Below, in pieces: positions 28,750-39,974 of a stretch of DNA of 64,000 bases (positions are counted from its first letter, which is position 1; each line of letters begins with the position of its first letter). The notes below the pieces were generated by a model. It was not told the origin of the DNA and did not search any database. It saw only the letters and a list, made by a program, of their open reading frames with translations. The translations under genes and the position numbers were made by a program. The stretch is from assembly GCA_016124385.1 (NCBI GenBank), contig WGNU01000006.1, positions 310,001 through 374,000 of the forward strand, given 5' to 3'. The DNA is from Alphaproteobacteria bacterium. Lineage in GTDB: Bacteria > Pseudomonadota > Alphaproteobacteria > Micropepsales > Micropepsaceae.

Positions 28750-29717
28750 TAGGAGGGGGCGCGTGCAGCCGCGGCCCGGCGCGCGGCCTGGAGGCGCGCG
28801 AAATCGGCATCGGCGTGGTAGGAGCTGCGCGTCAGAGGCGTCGCGCTAACGAGTAGGAAGCCTTTGGCCTCTGCGGTCGCCTTGAGCCCAGCGAATTCCT
28901 CCGGCGTCCAGAAGCGATCGAGCGCGGCGTGCTTGCGCGTCGGCTGGAGGTATTGGCCGATGGTCAGAAAATCGACGCCCGCGCTGCGCAGATCGTCCAT
29001 CACCTGCATGACTTCCTCGCGCGCCTCGCCGAGGCCGACCATGAGCCCCGATTTCGTGAATCCCGCGGGGTCGAGCTCCTTGGCGCGCTGAAGCAGGCGG
29101 AGCGAATGGAAATATCGCGCGCCCGGCCGAACCGGCAGATAGAGCCGAGGGACCGTTTCCAGATTGTGATTGAAGACGTCGGGCCGCGCGGCGATCACCG
29201 TCTCGAGCGCGCCGTCCTTGCGGAGAAAGTCCGGCGTCAGAACCTCGATCGTCGTGCCGGGGCTCGCGGCGCGGATCGCTTGGATGACGGCGGCGAAATG
29301 GGCGGCGCCGCCATCGGCCAGATCATCGCGGTCGACCGACGTAATGACGACGTGTTGAAGGCCGAGCCGCGCCACAGCTTCCGCGACGCGCTGCGGCTCC
29401 TCCGCGTCGAGGGCACCCGGCAGCCCCGTGCGGACATTGCAGAAGCTGCAGGCGCGCGTGCAGGTGTCGCCCATGATCATCATGGTCGCGTGCTTCTGCG
29501 ACCAGCACTCGCCGATATTGGGGCAGGCGGCTTCCTCGCACACTGTCGAGAGCTTCAGGCCGCGCATCAGTTCGCGCGTCTCGCGATAGCCCTGCGAGGT
29601 TGGCGCCTTGACCCGGATCCAGTCCGGCTTTCGCTGGACGGCGGTGTCGGGGCGCCCCGCCTTTTCAGGGTGGCGAGGGGGGCGCCCGGCACCGGTTGCA
29701 TCAAGGATGGTGGTCAT
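28749..29717 (-). CDS. lipA: Lipoyl synthase
   Basis: The 322-residue radical SAM enzyme inserts sulphur into protein-bound octanoyl groups. Both 4Fe-4S cysteine sets are present: Cys60, Cys65, Cys71 in [12 protein letters not shown] and Cys86, Cys90, Cys93 in CTRACSFC. The C-terminal SSYHADADF motif is also seen. The ATG at 29717 is chosen; an upstream start at 29762 adds non-homologous residues. The neighbouring pyruvate dehydrogenase genes encode its lipoylated substrates. Confidence 0.96.
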   Translation of the reverse strand: MTTILDATGAGRPPRHPEKAGRPDTAVQRKPDWIRVKAPTSQGYRETRELMRGLKLSTVCEEAACPNIGECWSQKHATMMIMGDTCTRACSFCNVRTGLPGALDAEEPQRVAEAVARLGLQHVVITSVDRDDLADGGAAHFAAVIQAIRAASPGTTIEVLTPDFLRKDGALETVIAARPDVFNHNLETVPRLYLPVRPGARYFHSLRLLQRAKELDPAGFTKSGLMVGLGEAREEVMQVMDDLRSAGVDFLTIGQYLQPTRKHAALDRFWTPEEFAGLKATAEAKGFLLVSATPLTRSSYHADADFARLQAARRAAAARAPS

Positions 29718-29904
29718 TCGCTGAAGATGGCCGCAAGTGAGGGCGCCTTCAAGTCGCCCCATTTTCTGTCACAAACTGTAAAAAATCGTGCGCGCGGAGC
29801 GTGCGACCTGTTGTCTCGGCGCCGCGCTGGTTTACCTTCACAGGCAGATGAGCACGGGCGCACGAACGACCGTGACACGAGCCGAGGGAGGAGCGGTCCG
29901 ATCC

Positions 29905-31608
29905 ATGACCTATACCGGTACCTTCGATGAGTCGCAGGCGCAGCAATCTGTCTTTGCCGCGCTGATCGCGGCACGCCGCCGGCTGGGCGGCAAGCGTGAA
30001 GCCATCATCGATGGCGACGAGCGCAAGCTTACCTACGACGAGATCGTCCGGGCCGCGTTCGCCCTGGGCAGCGCGCTGCGCAAGGACACCCGGCAAGGCG
30101 AGAATGTCGGCGTTATGCTGCCGACGGGCGCAGGGGCTGTGATCGCCTTCTTCGCACTTTCCGCCTATGGGCGCATTCCCGCGATGCTCAATTTCACGTC
30201 AGGCGAGCGGGGGCTCAAAGGGGCGCTGAGGACCGCTGAGATCAAGACCATCGTCACGGCAAGGCGGTTCATCGAACTCGGCAATCTGCAGCACCTGATC
30301 GATGCGCTCTCCCCGCATGCGCGGATCGTCTATCTGGAGGACGTGCGCGAGAAGCTCTCGCTGGTCGACAAGCTGGCGGGCGGCATCGGGCCGTTCACGC
30401 CGTGGCTGGTGCGGGCCTGGCCGCGACACCAAGCGCCAGCCGTCGTCCTTTTTACTTCTGGCACGGAAGGCGATCCCAAGGGCGTCGTTCTCAGCCACGG
30501 CAATATCCTTGCCAATGTGGAGCAGGTGCGCGCCCACATTGAGTTGTTCGACGACGACATCGTGTTCAACCCACTGCCGACCTTTCACTGCTTCGGGCTG
30601 ACGGTGGGCGCGATCCTGCCGCTCATCGCGGGCGTCAAGGCGGTGTTCCACCCCACGCCGCTGCAGGCGCAAACGATCGCCAAGCGGGTGCGCGAGACCG
30701 GATCGACGATCCTGCTCTCGACGGACACGTTCATCTCGCAATACGCGCGGGCAGGCGATCAGGGTGATCTCAATTCGTTGCGGCTGGCGGTCGCTGGCGC
30801 CGAGCGCGTGCGCGACGAGACCCGCGCGCTGGTGCGCAAGAAATACGCGATCGAGATCCTCGAAGGCTATGGCGTGACAGAGGCCGCGCCTGTCGTCGCC
30901 GCGAACCAGCTCAGCGCCAATCGTCCGGGGACGGTCGGCAAATTGATGGCGAACATGGAATATCGCCTGGAGCCTGTGGAAGGCATCGCCCAAGGCGGAC
31001 GGTTGTTCGTGCGCGGGCCGAACATCATGATGGGCTATATGCTTTCAGACCGGCCTGGTGAAATTCAGCCTACGGAGGATGGCTGGCACGACACCGGCGA
31101 TATCGTTTCGATCGACGAGGATGGCTTCATCGCCATTCGCGGCCGCGTTAAGCGCTTCGCCAAAATCGGCGGCGAAATGGTTTCGCTCGCGGTCGTCGAA
31201 AACTGCGCCTCCGCGCTCTGGCCCGATCATCTCCACGCCGCGATCGCTATCCCCGACGGACGCAAAGGAGAACAGGTGGTGCTCCTCAGCGAATGCGCGA
31301 CGGCCAACCGCGCCGACCTCGTCGGCTGGGCGCAGAACCACGGCGTGCCCGAACTCGCCGTGCCGCGAAAGATCATCCATATCGAGCAGGTGCCGCTGCT
31401 CGGGACCGGAAAGACGGATTACGGCTCTGTGATCCGGCTCTACGAGCAGGTCGCCGGCGACGCGGCCAGTGCACCCGCGCAAGCGCCGATCGAGGAATCC
31501 GCCAGTACGGGCGAGACCGAACAGACCGTGGCGAGCGAACGCGAGGTTGCGGTCGAGGAACCCAGTCTTCCGACCGGCGATGCCGAGGATTCCGAGAAGC
31601 GGGACTAG
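29905..31608 (+). CDS. AMP-dependent acyl-ACP/acyl-CoA synthetase (Aas-like)
   Basis: The 567-residue product is an ANL adenylating enzyme closest to the C-terminal synthetase half of Aas, which activates fatty acids for 2-acyl-glycerophospholipid acylation. It has the P-loop LFTSGTEGDPKGVVLSHGN, YGVTEAAPVVAAN, DGWHDTGDI and the hinge region RGRVKRFAKIGGEMVS, plus the catalytic Lys in LGTGKTDY. The acyltransferase half of Aas is missing, and a ~50-residue acidic tail is added. The ATG at 29905 follows GGGAGGAG. It lies alone on the plus strand between lipA and lpdA. Confidence 0.85.
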   Translation: MTYTGTFDESQAQQSVFAALIAARRRLGGKREAIIDGDERKLTYDEIVRAAFALGSALRKDTRQGENVGVMLPTGAGAVIAFFALSAYGRIPAMLNFTSGERGLKGALRTAEIKTIVTARRFIELGNLQHLIDALSPHARIVYLEDVREKLSLVDKLAGGIGPFTPWLVRAWPRHQAPAVVLFTSGTEGDPKGVVLSHGNILANVEQVRAHIELFDDDIVFNPLPTFHCFGLTVGAILPLIAGVKAVFHPTPLQAQTIAKRVRETGSTILLSTDTFISQYARAGDQGDLNSLRLAVAGAERVRDETRALVRKKYAIEILEGYGVTEAAPVVAANQLSANRPGTVGKLMANMEYRLEPVEGIAQGGRLFVRGPNIMMGYMLSDRPGEIQPTEDGWHDTGDIVSIDEDGFIAIRGRVKRFAKIGGEMVSLAVVENCASALWPDHLHAAIAIPDGRKGEQVVLLSECATANRADLVGWAQNHGVPELAVPRKIIHIEQVPLLGTGKTDYGSVIRLYEQVAGDAASAPAQAPIEESASTGETEQTVASEREVAVEEPSLPTGDAEDSEKRD

Positions 31609-31619
31609 GTTCCCCGCGA

Positions 31620-33017
31620 TCAAATATGGAGCGGGCGGCCGTACGCGGCGAGCACGCTCTCGTGCATCATCTCCGAGAGCGTGGGGTGCGGGAAGATCGT
31701 CTGCATCAACTCGGTCTCGGTCGCCTCGAGCGTCTTGGCGATGGTGAAGCCCTGGATGAGTTCGGTCACCTCGGCGCCGATCATGTGGGCGCCCAGAAGC
31801 TCGCCGGTCGCCTCGTCGAACACGGTCTTGACGAACCCTTCTGCTTCCCCAAGCGCGATCGCCTTTCCGTTGCCGATGAAGGGGAAGCGGCCGACTTTCA
31901 CCTTATGCCCCGCGGCCTTTGCCTTTTCTTCCGTGAGGCCGACGCTTGCGATCTGCGGCGCGGAATAGGTGCAGCCGGGAATGTTCGCGACATTCATCGG
32001 ATGCAGATCGGCCGCGCCGGCCGCGTGCTCCGCAACGATGACGCCCTCGTGCATCGCCTTGTGCGCGAGCCAGGGCGGGCCGGTCACGTCGCCCAGCGCG
32101 TAGAGGCCCGGCACGCCGGTGCGACCCCATTGGTCGACGACGATGTGGGTTTTCTCGACTTTGACGCGCAGCGTCTCGAGACCCAGATTCTCGACATTCC
32201 CGACAATGCCGATGGCAACGATCGCGTGGTCGACGTTCAGCTGACGGAGCTTTGCGTCCTTGCCCTTGATCGAGGCCTCGACGCCCTTGGGCGATGAGGC
32301 AATCGCCTCGATGCTCGCGCCGGTCAGGATCGTCATGCCCTGCTTCTCGAAGGATTTCTGCGCGAAGGCCGAGATTTCGGCGTCCTCGACGGGGAGGATC
32401 CGGTCCAACATCTCGACCACCGTCACCTCGGCGCCGAGCGTGTGATAGAAACTCGCGAATTCGATGCCGATCGCGCCCGAGCCGATCACCAGCAGCGATT
32501 TCGGCATCGCCCCCGGCACCATCGCGTGGCGATAGGTCCACACGCGCTCACCGTCGGCCTTGAGACTGGGCAGCTCGCGCGCGCGGGCGCCCGTCGCGAT
32601 GACGATGGTCTTGGCGGCAATCGCGGATCTCTTGCCGTCCTTCGCGACAGAGATCTTGCCCTTGCCTTCCAGCGTCGCCGTTCCCTCGAGCACGGTGATC
32701 TTGTGCTTCTTCATGAGGAATTTGACGCCGTTCGAGAGCTGCGCGGCGACGGCGCGCGAGCGCTTGACGATCTTTTCAAGGTCGATGCGGGGCTTGTCGG
32801 CCGCGAGGCCGAATTCCTCCAGCCGATGCAGGAGATGCGCGATCTCGGAGGTGCGCAGCAGCGCCTTTGTCGGGATACAGCCCCAATTAAGGCAGATGCC
32901 GCCCAGGGCCTCGCGCTCGATGATCGCGGTCTTCATGCCCAATTGCGCGGCGCGGATGGCCGACACATATCCGCCGGGGCCGGAGCCGATCACGCAATAG
33001 TCGAATTCATCCGCCAT
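31620..33017 (-). CDS. lpdA: Dihydrolipoyl dehydrogenase (E3)
   Basis: The 465-residue flavoprotein reoxidises dihydrolipoyl groups of 2-oxoacid dehydrogenase complexes. It has the FAD-binding GSGPGGYVSAIRAA motif, the redox pair Cys42/Cys47 in GGICLNWGCIPTK, the NAD-binding IGSGAIGIEFASF and the C-terminal His-Glu of the dimer interface (FPHPTLSEMMHE). It begins 4 bases after pdhC, completing the pdh operon. Confidence 0.96.
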   Translation of the reverse strand: MADEFDYCVIGSGPGGYVSAIRAAQLGMKTAIIEREALGGICLNWGCIPTKALLRTSEIAHLLHRLEEFGLAADKPRIDLEKIVKRSRAVAAQLSNGVKFLMKKHKITVLEGTATLEGKGKISVAKDGKRSAIAAKTIVIATGARARELPSLKADGERVWTYRHAMVPGAMPKSLLVIGSGAIGIEFASFYHTLGAEVTVVEMLDRILPVEDAEISAFAQKSFEKQGMTILTGASIEAIASSPKGVEASIKGKDAKLRQLNVDHAIVAIGIVGNVENLGLETLRVKVEKTHIVVDQWGRTGVPGLYALGDVTGPPWLAHKAMHEGVIVAEHAAGAADLHPMNVANIPGCTYSAPQIASVGLTEEKAKAAGHKVKVGRFPFIGNGKAIALGEAEGFVKTVFDEATGELLGAHMIGAEVTELIQGFTIAKTLEATETELMQTIFPHPTLSEMMHESVLAAYGRPLHI

Positions 33018-33021
33018 CGGA

Positions 33022-34344
33022 TTACAGCATCATCGTGACGGGGTCCTCGGTGAACCCCTTGAACGCGGCAAGCCATTGCGCGCCCAAGGCGCCATCGATG
33101 ACGCGGTGGTCGCAAGACAGCTGCACCGTCATGATTGTCGCCATGGCGAGCGCGCCGTCCTTCACCACGGGGCGCATCTCGCCCGCGCCCACCGCCAGGA
33201 TCGCGCTGTGCGGCGGGTTGATGACCGCCGTGAAATCCTTGATGCCGTACATGCCAAGATTGGAGACGGCGAAGGTTCCGCCTTCGAATTCCTGCGGCTT
33301 CAGTTTCCGGTCGCGCGCACGGGCGGCGAGGTCTTTCGCTTCCTTCGCAATCTGCGCGAGGCCCTTCGTTTCGGCCTTCGTGATGATCGGCGTGATGAGC
33401 CCGAACGGCATCGCGACGGCCATGCCGATATCGGCGTGGGCGTGCCGCAGGATCGCGGTCTCTGTCCAGCTTGCATTGACGCCCGGAACCTTCATCAGCG
33501 CGAGCGCGCTCGCGCGTATGATGAAATCGTTGACTGAGAGCTTGAAGGCGCCCTCGCCGTCCTTCGGGCTCTTCGCATTCAGCTCGCGGCGCAGTTCCAG
33601 GAGCGCATCGAGTGTGCAATCGACCGTCAGATAGTAATGCGGGATGTCGCGCTTGGCCGCCGTCAGGCGCCTCGCGATCGTGCGGCGGATATTGTCGTGC
33701 GGAATCTCTTCATAGGCGCCTTCGGGGAAGAACGCGCGCGCGTCCAGCTGCAACGACGGCGCTGGCGCGGCCGGCATCTTTGCCGGCGACGAAGGCGCGG
33801 CCTTGGCCGGCGCGGCGGCCGCCTTTGGCGCACCCTCGATGTCGGCCTTGACGATCCGACCTCCGGGACCCGAGCCGGTGAGCGCGGTCAGATCGATCCC
33901 CTTCTCCTTGGCGAGGCGCCTCGCGAGCGGCGAGACGCGCAACCGCCCGCCACTGCCCGTCGCCGATGCAGGGGCCTTCGGCGCCGCGGGCTCGTCGCTG
34001 CGTTCAGCGGCAGGCTCTTTGGCGGCGGGCGTTGGCGGCGCGGATTTCGGCGGTTCGGCCTTCGTGGCAGCGCCGTTCTCCTTCACATCCGATTTGCTCT
34101 CGCCGTCGCCCAGCAGCACCGCGATCGGTTCGTTGACCTTCACGTTTTCCGTGCCGGCCGCGACGAGGATCTTGCCGAGCGTTCCCTCATCGACGGCCTC
34201 GACCTCCATCGTCGCCTTGTCCGTCTCGATCTCGGCGATGACGTCGCCGGCTCTCACCTCGTCGCCCTCCTTGACGAGCCATTTCGTCAGCGTGCCCTCC
34301 TCCATGGTGGGCGACAGCGCGGGCATGAGGATATCAGTGGGCAT
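33022..34344 (-). CDS. pdhC: Pyruvate dehydrogenase dihydrolipoyl acetyltransferase (E2)
   Basis: The 440-residue product has one lipoyl domain (residues 1-80, lipoyl-Lys in [17 protein letters not shown]), an Ala/Pro linker, an E1/E3-binding domain ([17 protein letters not shown]) and a C-terminal acyltransferase core with the catalytic His in [13 protein letters not shown]. It forms the core of the pyruvate dehydrogenase complex. It lies between pdhB (6 bases) and lpdA (4 bases). Confidence 0.95.
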   Translation of the reverse strand: MPTDILMPALSPTMEEGTLTKWLVKEGDEVRAGDVIAEIETDKATMEVEAVDEGTLGKILVAAGTENVKVNEPIAVLLGDGESKSDVKENGAATKAEPPKSAPPTPAAKEPAAERSDEPAAPKAPASATGSGGRLRVSPLARRLAKEKGIDLTALTGSGPGGRIVKADIEGAPKAAAAPAKAAPSSPAKMPAAPAPSLQLDARAFFPEGAYEEIPHDNIRRTIARRLTAAKRDIPHYYLTVDCTLDALLELRRELNAKSPKDGEGAFKLSVNDFIIRASALALMKVPGVNASWTETAILRHAHADIGMAVAMPFGLITPIITKAETKGLAQIAKEAKDLAARARDRKLKPQEFEGGTFAVSNLGMYGIKDFTAVINPPHSAILAVGAGEMRPVVKDGALAMATIMTVQLSCDHRVIDGALGAQWLAAFKGFTEDPVTMML

Positions 34345-34350
34345 GGGCCT

Positions 34351-35721
34351 CTATCGGTAGCAGACAGCTTTGGCCGCCGCGATGACCTCATCGAGCGCAG
34401 GCAGCGCGAGCTTTTCAAGATTGGCGGCGTAAGGCATCGGAACGTCCTTGCCGGTGACACGCATCGGCGGCGCATCCAGGAAGTCGAACGCCTGTTCGGT
34501 GACGACGGCTGCGATCTCCGAGGCGATGCCGCAGACCGGCCAGCCTTCCTCGATCGTGACGATGCGATTGGTCTTCTTCATGCTCTCGATCACCGTTTCG
34601 GTATCGAGCGGGCGCAATGTGCGCAGATCGATCACTTCCGCCTCGATGCCTTCACCGGCGAGCGCGTCGGCCGCTTCGAGCGTGATCCCCATCGTGATGG
34701 AGAAGGAGACGAGCGTTACGTGCCGGCCTTCGCGCACCACCCGCGCCTTGCCGATCGGCAGGACGTGATCCTCGAGCTTGGGCACCGGGAAAGACCGGCC
34801 GTAGCAGATCTCGTTCTCAAGGAAGATGACGGGGTTGGGATCGCGAATGGCGGCTTTCAAGAGGCCCTTCGCGTCGCTCGCGAAATAGGGCGCGATCACT
34901 TTGAGGCCTGGCACGTGCGCGTACCAGGAAGCGTAGTTCTGGCTGTGCTGGGCGGCCACGCGCGCCGCCGCGCCGTTCGGTCCGCGAAAGACGATCGGGC
35001 AGCCCATCTGACCGCCCGACATATAGAGCGTCTTGCCGGCCGAATTGATGATCTGGTCGATTGCCTGCATCGCGAAATTGAAGGTCATGAACTCGACGAT
35101 CGGGCGGAGGCCCCCGAACGCCGCGCCGACGCCGAGCCCGGCGAAACCTTGCTCTGTGATCGGCGTGTCGATCACGCGACGGTCGCCGAATTCTTCCAGC
35201 AGGCCTTGCGAGATCTTGTAGGCGCCCTGGTACTGCGCAACCTCCTCGCCCATGAGGAAGACCGTGTCGTCGCGACGCATTTCCTCCGCCATCGCCTCGC
35301 GGAGCGCCTCGCGAACGGTGATCGTCACATACTCCGTTCCCGGAGGAATGTCTGGGTCTGCAGCGACCTTTGCCGGCTGAGGGGCGGGTGCGGCCTGCTG
35401 CGGCGCGGGCGTCGGTTTGTCATCGCGCTTCGGAGGCGCCTTTGTCCCGCCCCCATTCGTGCGTTGCGGTACCGTCTCGCCCTCGCCGGTCAATGTCGCG
35501 ATGGGCGTATTGACCTTGACATTTTCTGTGCCGGCGGGGACGAGGATGCGCGCCAGCGTACCCTCATCCACTGCCTCCATTTCCATCGTCGCCTTATCGG
35601 TCTCGATCTCGGCAATCACGTCGCCGGCCTTCACCGAATCTCCCTCGCCCACGAGCCATTTCGAGATCGTGCCCTCCTCCATGGTGGGCGACAGCGCGGG
35701 CATGAGAATGTCGGTTGGCAT
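34351..35721 (-). CDS. pdhB: Pyruvate dehydrogenase E1 beta subunit with N-terminal lipoyl domain
   Basis: The 456-residue product carries its own lipoyl domain (residues 1-80, [17 protein letters not shown]), a Pro/Ala-rich linker, then the E1-beta transketolase-type region ([48 protein letters not shown]) and its C-terminal domain. Lipoylated E1-beta is typical of Alphaproteobacteria. With PdhA it decarboxylates pyruvate. The lipoyl domain is nearly identical to that of PdhC, so the two genes share a direct repeat of about 240 bases. Confidence 0.95.
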   Translation of the reverse strand: MPTDILMPALSPTMEEGTISKWLVGEGDSVKAGDVIAEIETDKATMEMEAVDEGTLARILVPAGTENVKVNTPIATLTGEGETVPQRTNGGGTKAPPKRDDKPTPAPQQAAPAPQPAKVAADPDIPPGTEYVTITVREALREAMAEEMRRDDTVFLMGEEVAQYQGAYKISQGLLEEFGDRRVIDTPITEQGFAGLGVGAAFGGLRPIVEFMTFNFAMQAIDQIINSAGKTLYMSGGQMGCPIVFRGPNGAAARVAAQHSQNYASWYAHVPGLKVIAPYFASDAKGLLKAAIRDPNPVIFLENEICYGRSFPVPKLEDHVLPIGKARVVREGRHVTLVSFSITMGITLEAADALAGEGIEAEVIDLRTLRPLDTETVIESMKKTNRIVTIEEGWPVCGIASEIAAVVTEQAFDFLDAPPMRVTGKDVPMPYAANLEKLALPALDEVIAAAKAVCYR

Positions 35722-35736
35722 CGACGTTCAGGTCCG

Positions 35737-36132
35737 TTAGGCGAGCCCAAAGAGGGCGAGGAAGATCATGATCGTGCCCACAATGCCGACAGCCCAAAAG
35801 AGCGGTCTCACCATGGGCACGGCAAAGAGATAAATCAGCGCGTGGCCGACACGTGAGTAGAAGAACAATTGCGATCCGAGGATCGTCGTTGCGGTCGAGA
35901 TGTCGAGATGGGCCGCGAGCAGCACCAGCGGCGCAAACAGAATTAGCCCTTCACGGTGATTGTCGACCAGGCGCTTCGTGCGCGCCTGAAAGATGCTCGG
36001 CGCCTTCAAGTCGTCGCGACTATTGGCCATCGGCATGAGACCTTGCGCCAATACGCCGGCGGTCGCTTGAATCAAGACCAGCACGAAGAGCAGGGCCACG
36101 CTATAGGCCAGCATCGTCAGTTCGACGGTCAT
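35737..36132 (-). CDS. MAPEG family membrane protein
   Basis: The 131-residue product has four TM segments and the MAPEG pattern: TKRLVDNHREGLILFAPLVL in the middle and FFYSRVGHALIYLF later. MAPEG proteins include microsomal glutathione transferases, but bacterial members are mostly uncharacterised. It sits inside the pdh operon, 35 bases after pdhA and 15 bases before pdhB, same strand, so it is probably cotranscribed. No link to pyruvate dehydrogenase is known to me. Confidence 0.85.
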   Translation of the reverse strand: MTVELTMLAYSVALLFVLVLIQATAGVLAQGLMPMANSRDDLKAPSIFQARTKRLVDNHREGLILFAPLVLLAAHLDISTATTILGSQLFFYSRVGHALIYLFAVPMVRPLFWAVGIVGTIMIFLALFGLA

Positions 36133-36167
36133 TGAAGTCTCTCCCCTCTTGTGTTGTCCGGGCTCGT

Positions 36168-37175
36168 TCAGGCCCGGTAAACATCACGCCAGAGTTCCTC
36201 GGCCGGTGGCTCGGGGCTCTCTTGCGCAAATTCGACAGCGCGCGCGACCTGCTCCTTGATCTTCTTGTCGAGCGCCTTGAAGTCCGCCTCCGTCGCGATC
36301 TTTCGTGCGATCAGTTTCTCGCGCAGGTGATCGATCGGGTCACGCTTTTCGCGAATGTCCTGCACTTCCTCACGCGTTCGGTATTTCGCGGGATCGGACA
36401 TCGAATGTCCGCGGTAGCGATAGGTCATCATCTCAAGGATGATCGGCCCCTTGCCCTCGCGGGCATGTGCGACCGCTCCGCGGCCCGCGTCCAGCACAGT
36501 CTCGACGTCCATGCCGTCGACCTCTTCGCCGGGAATGTTGAAGCTGACGCCGCGCCGATGGAGATGCGTCTCCGAGCTTGAGCGCGCGATCGCCGTGCCC
36601 ATTGCGTACTGGTTGTTCTCGATCACGTAGACGACGGGAAGCTTCCAAAGCGAGGCCATGTTGAAGCTCTCATAGACTTGGCCCTGATTGGCGGCGCCGT
36701 CGCCGAAATAGGTGAGACAGACGCGCCCGTTCTCGCGGTAACGATTGGAAAAGGCGAGGCCCGTGCCGATCGGCACCTGCGCCCCGACGATGCCGTGACC
36801 GCCGAAGAAATCTTTCTCGCGGCTGAACATGTGCATCGAGCCGCCCTTGCCCTTCGAATAGCCGCCGATCCGGCCGGTGAGCTCGGCCATCACGCCACGC
36901 GGGTCCATACCGCAGCTGAGCATATGGCCGTGATCGCGATAGGCCGTGATAACTTGATCGCCCTGCTCGATCGCGGCCTGCATGCCCACGACCACGGCCT
37001 CCTGGCCGATATAGAGGTGGCAGAAGCCGCCGATCAGCCCCATGCCGTAGAGCTGGCCGGCGCGCTCCTCGAAGCGGCGGATCAGCAGCATGCGCTCGTA
37101 GAAACCAAGGAGATCCTCCGGCGCCGCCTTCCCGGTCGGGGCCTTCGCGCTCTCGTCCTTTGCCGATTTCGCCAT
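36168..37175 (-). CDS. pdhA: Pyruvate dehydrogenase E1 alpha subunit
   Basis: The 335-residue product has a charged N-terminal tail (MAKSAKDESAK), then the E1-alpha core: LLIRRFEERAGQLYGMGLIG, the TPP-binding GDGAANQGQVYESFNMA with its distal VIENNQYAMGT, and the phospho-loop region YRYRGHSMSDPAKYR. It binds thiamine diphosphate with PdhB. The ATG at 37175 follows GGAGAAG; an earlier in-frame start at 37364 runs into ftsB and is rejected. Confidence 0.95.
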   Translation of the reverse strand: MAKSAKDESAKAPTGKAAPEDLLGFYERMLLIRRFEERAGQLYGMGLIGGFCHLYIGQEAVVVGMQAAIEQGDQVITAYRDHGHMLSCGMDPRGVMAELTGRIGGYSKGKGGSMHMFSREKDFFGGHGIVGAQVPIGTGLAFSNRYRENGRVCLTYFGDGAANQGQVYESFNMASLWKLPVVYVIENNQYAMGTAIARSSSETHLHRRGVSFNIPGEEVDGMDVETVLDAGRGAVAHAREGKGPIILEMMTYRYRGHSMSDPAKYRTREEVQDIREKRDPIDHLREKLIARKIATEADFKALDKKIKEQVARAVEFAQESPEPPAEELWRDVYRA

Positions 37176-37293
37176 GCGCGACTTCTCCAGCGCTTCCCGG
37201 TGCCGAGCCAGTGCCCATGCGGGTAGAAGCGGTATCCCGATGTATCTCAAGCCGTGGGAACTGACTACCGCCGGAATGGAGGGGGCGCGCCCA

Positions 37294-37611
37294 CTACCAC
37301 TGGCTATCGAAGAAGGTGATTTCGCCGGGCGCAGAATAGCCCAACGCGCTGCGCGCCTCCTCATCCAGAAGGTCCGGATCGATGCTCTCTGCGCGCATAG
37401 AGATGACGTTGTGGGCCAGCGACTCGCGGCCGGCGACGAGCCGGGCCAGCTCCGCCTCGCGCACGCTCTTCTCCGCCGTCACGCGAATGAGGGAAAGGAG
37501 GCCGTGCTCCCCGTAAAGGCCGAAATAGCCGAAATAGAAGACGAGTGCGAGGCACGTGGCCGGAAAGGCCAAGCTCCAAAGGCGTCTTTTGCGTGCAGTT
37601 CGCGTCACCAT
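37294..37611 (-). CDS. ftsB: FtsB/DivIC-type septum formation initiator
   Basis: The 105-residue product has a basic N-terminus, one TM segment (about residues 13-33), and a periplasmic helix (VREAELARLVAGRESLAHNV) of the FtsB/DivIC group, which joins FtsL and FtsQ in the divisome. Its place between eno and pdhA is the standard alphaproteobacterial order and supports the call despite weak sequence conservation. Confidence 0.85.
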   Translation of the reverse strand: MVTRTARKRRLWSLAFPATCLALVFYFGYFGLYGEHGLLSLIRVTAEKSVREAELARLVAGRESLAHNVISMRAESIDPDLLDEEARSALGYSAPGEITFFDSQW

Positions 37612-37674
37612 CGTGACGAGAACAGAATCACAGAGGGATTCCAGGCGTCAAGCGGAATTGCCTCGTATCGCCCG

Positions 37675-38985
<1,311 letters not shown>

Positions 38986-39120
38986 TTAGGTCAGGCGGTC
39001 GCTCGGCTGCAAGGTAATGCTGGCGCCTCGATAAACAGCGCCGCGACGGAAAGCGCAGGGGCGCCCGTTTATGGGGTCAAGCGGCCGGAATCACGGTGCG
39101 CATAGCAGAGGATGGGTCAG

Positions 39121-39876
39121 ATGGGTCATTCCCTCACACGATTGACGGCGTGCCTCCTTGCGGGTGTTTTCGTCGCGGCGATGGCTAGCGAGGCGAGCGC
39201 CCGCGATCGCTCCGGCTCGGGCACATGGGCCGGCAGCGGCGGGCGCAGCGGCACATGGTCGAGCCAAAGCTCAAGGGAGCCGGGATCGTTCAGCCGCTCG
39301 TCCTCAGCCACCGGATCGAACGGAAGGACGGCGACCCGCGAGGCCACGCGGAGCTGGGATCGCTCGGCCGGCACAGCCAATTCCACGATCACCCGCACCG
39401 GCCCCAACGGGAACAGCCGCACGAGTGAGCAAAGCACCACGCGCGGCGAAGACGGCAGCTATACGACCACACGCACGACCACGGGCTCGCAAGGTTACTC
39501 GGCGAGCGGATCGCGCGTCCTCACCCCCAACGGCGATGGTACAGCATCGACGAGCGGCAGCTGGTCGAACAATAGCGGGCGCAGCGTCGACTGGTCCGGC
39601 AGCCGCAGCGTCGGCGAGGACGGCGTGACGCGCTCGGGCACCTATGCGACCGGCAATGGCAGTACCGGCAGCTATACGGGCTCTACGGGACGGACCGACA
39701 ATGGCTTGACGCGCAGTCAGAGCGTGACGACTGACACGGGCGCTACCTATGGCCGCGATGTCACCGGCGCCTGGGACCCGGCAACGCAAACTTACACCCG
39801 CACGATCACGACGTCCGGGCCGAACGGCGAGACGCACACGCGCTCCGGCACTGCAACGGTCGAGACCACCCCCTAA
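39121..39876 (+). CDS. Secreted Ser/Thr/Gly-rich repetitive protein
   Basis: I do not recognise this 251-residue protein. A signal peptide (about residues 1-27, ending EASAR) is followed by ~220 residues almost entirely of Ser, Thr, Gly, Asn and Arg, with loosely repeated units such as TRTGPNGNSRTSEQS, TSGPNGETHTRSG and TPNGDGTASTSGSW, suggesting a repetitive beta-structured or disordered surface protein. The ATG at 39121 has AGAGGAT at proper spacing; an ATG at 39112 is too close to it. It is divergent from eno. Composition differs strongly from its neighbours. Confidence 0.65.
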   Translation: MGHSLTRLTACLLAGVFVAAMASEASARDRSGSGTWAGSGGRSGTWSSQSSREPGSFSRSSSATGSNGRTATREATRSWDRSAGTANSTITRTGPNGNSRTSEQSTTRGEDGSYTTTRTTTGSQGYSASGSRVLTPNGDGTASTSGSWSNNSGRSVDWSGSRSVGEDGVTRSGTYATGNGSTGSYTGSTGRTDNGLTRSQSVTTDTGATYGRDVTGAWDPATQTYTRTITTSGPNGETHTRSGTATVETTP

Positions 39877-39917
39877 ACGGCAGCGAGCCCTCCCCCCAAA
39901 GACTTGCTCCTGCCTCA

Positions 39918-39952
39918 GCGGCCGCGGCTCCCTTCTAGGGCGTCGCGGCCGC
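39918..39952. terminator. Bidirectional hairpin between convergent genes
   Basis: GCGGCCGCG (39918-39926) and CGCGGCCGC (39944-39952) are perfect inverted repeats and enclose an inner stem CCCT-TCT-AGGG (39930-39940). It sits between the 3' ends of the secreted-protein gene and the sodium symporter gene. No T-run is present, but a strong stem at this position fits a shared transcript end. Confidence 0.5.
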
Positions 39953-39974
39953 CCTCGTTCGGCCGAGCGCAATC

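Noticed and set aside
33637-35856. Open plus-strand frame of 739 codons opposite pdhC and pdhB
   Set aside because: Shadow of two clear lipoyl-domain genes; its internal similarity only reflects the repeated lipoyl domain read in antisense.
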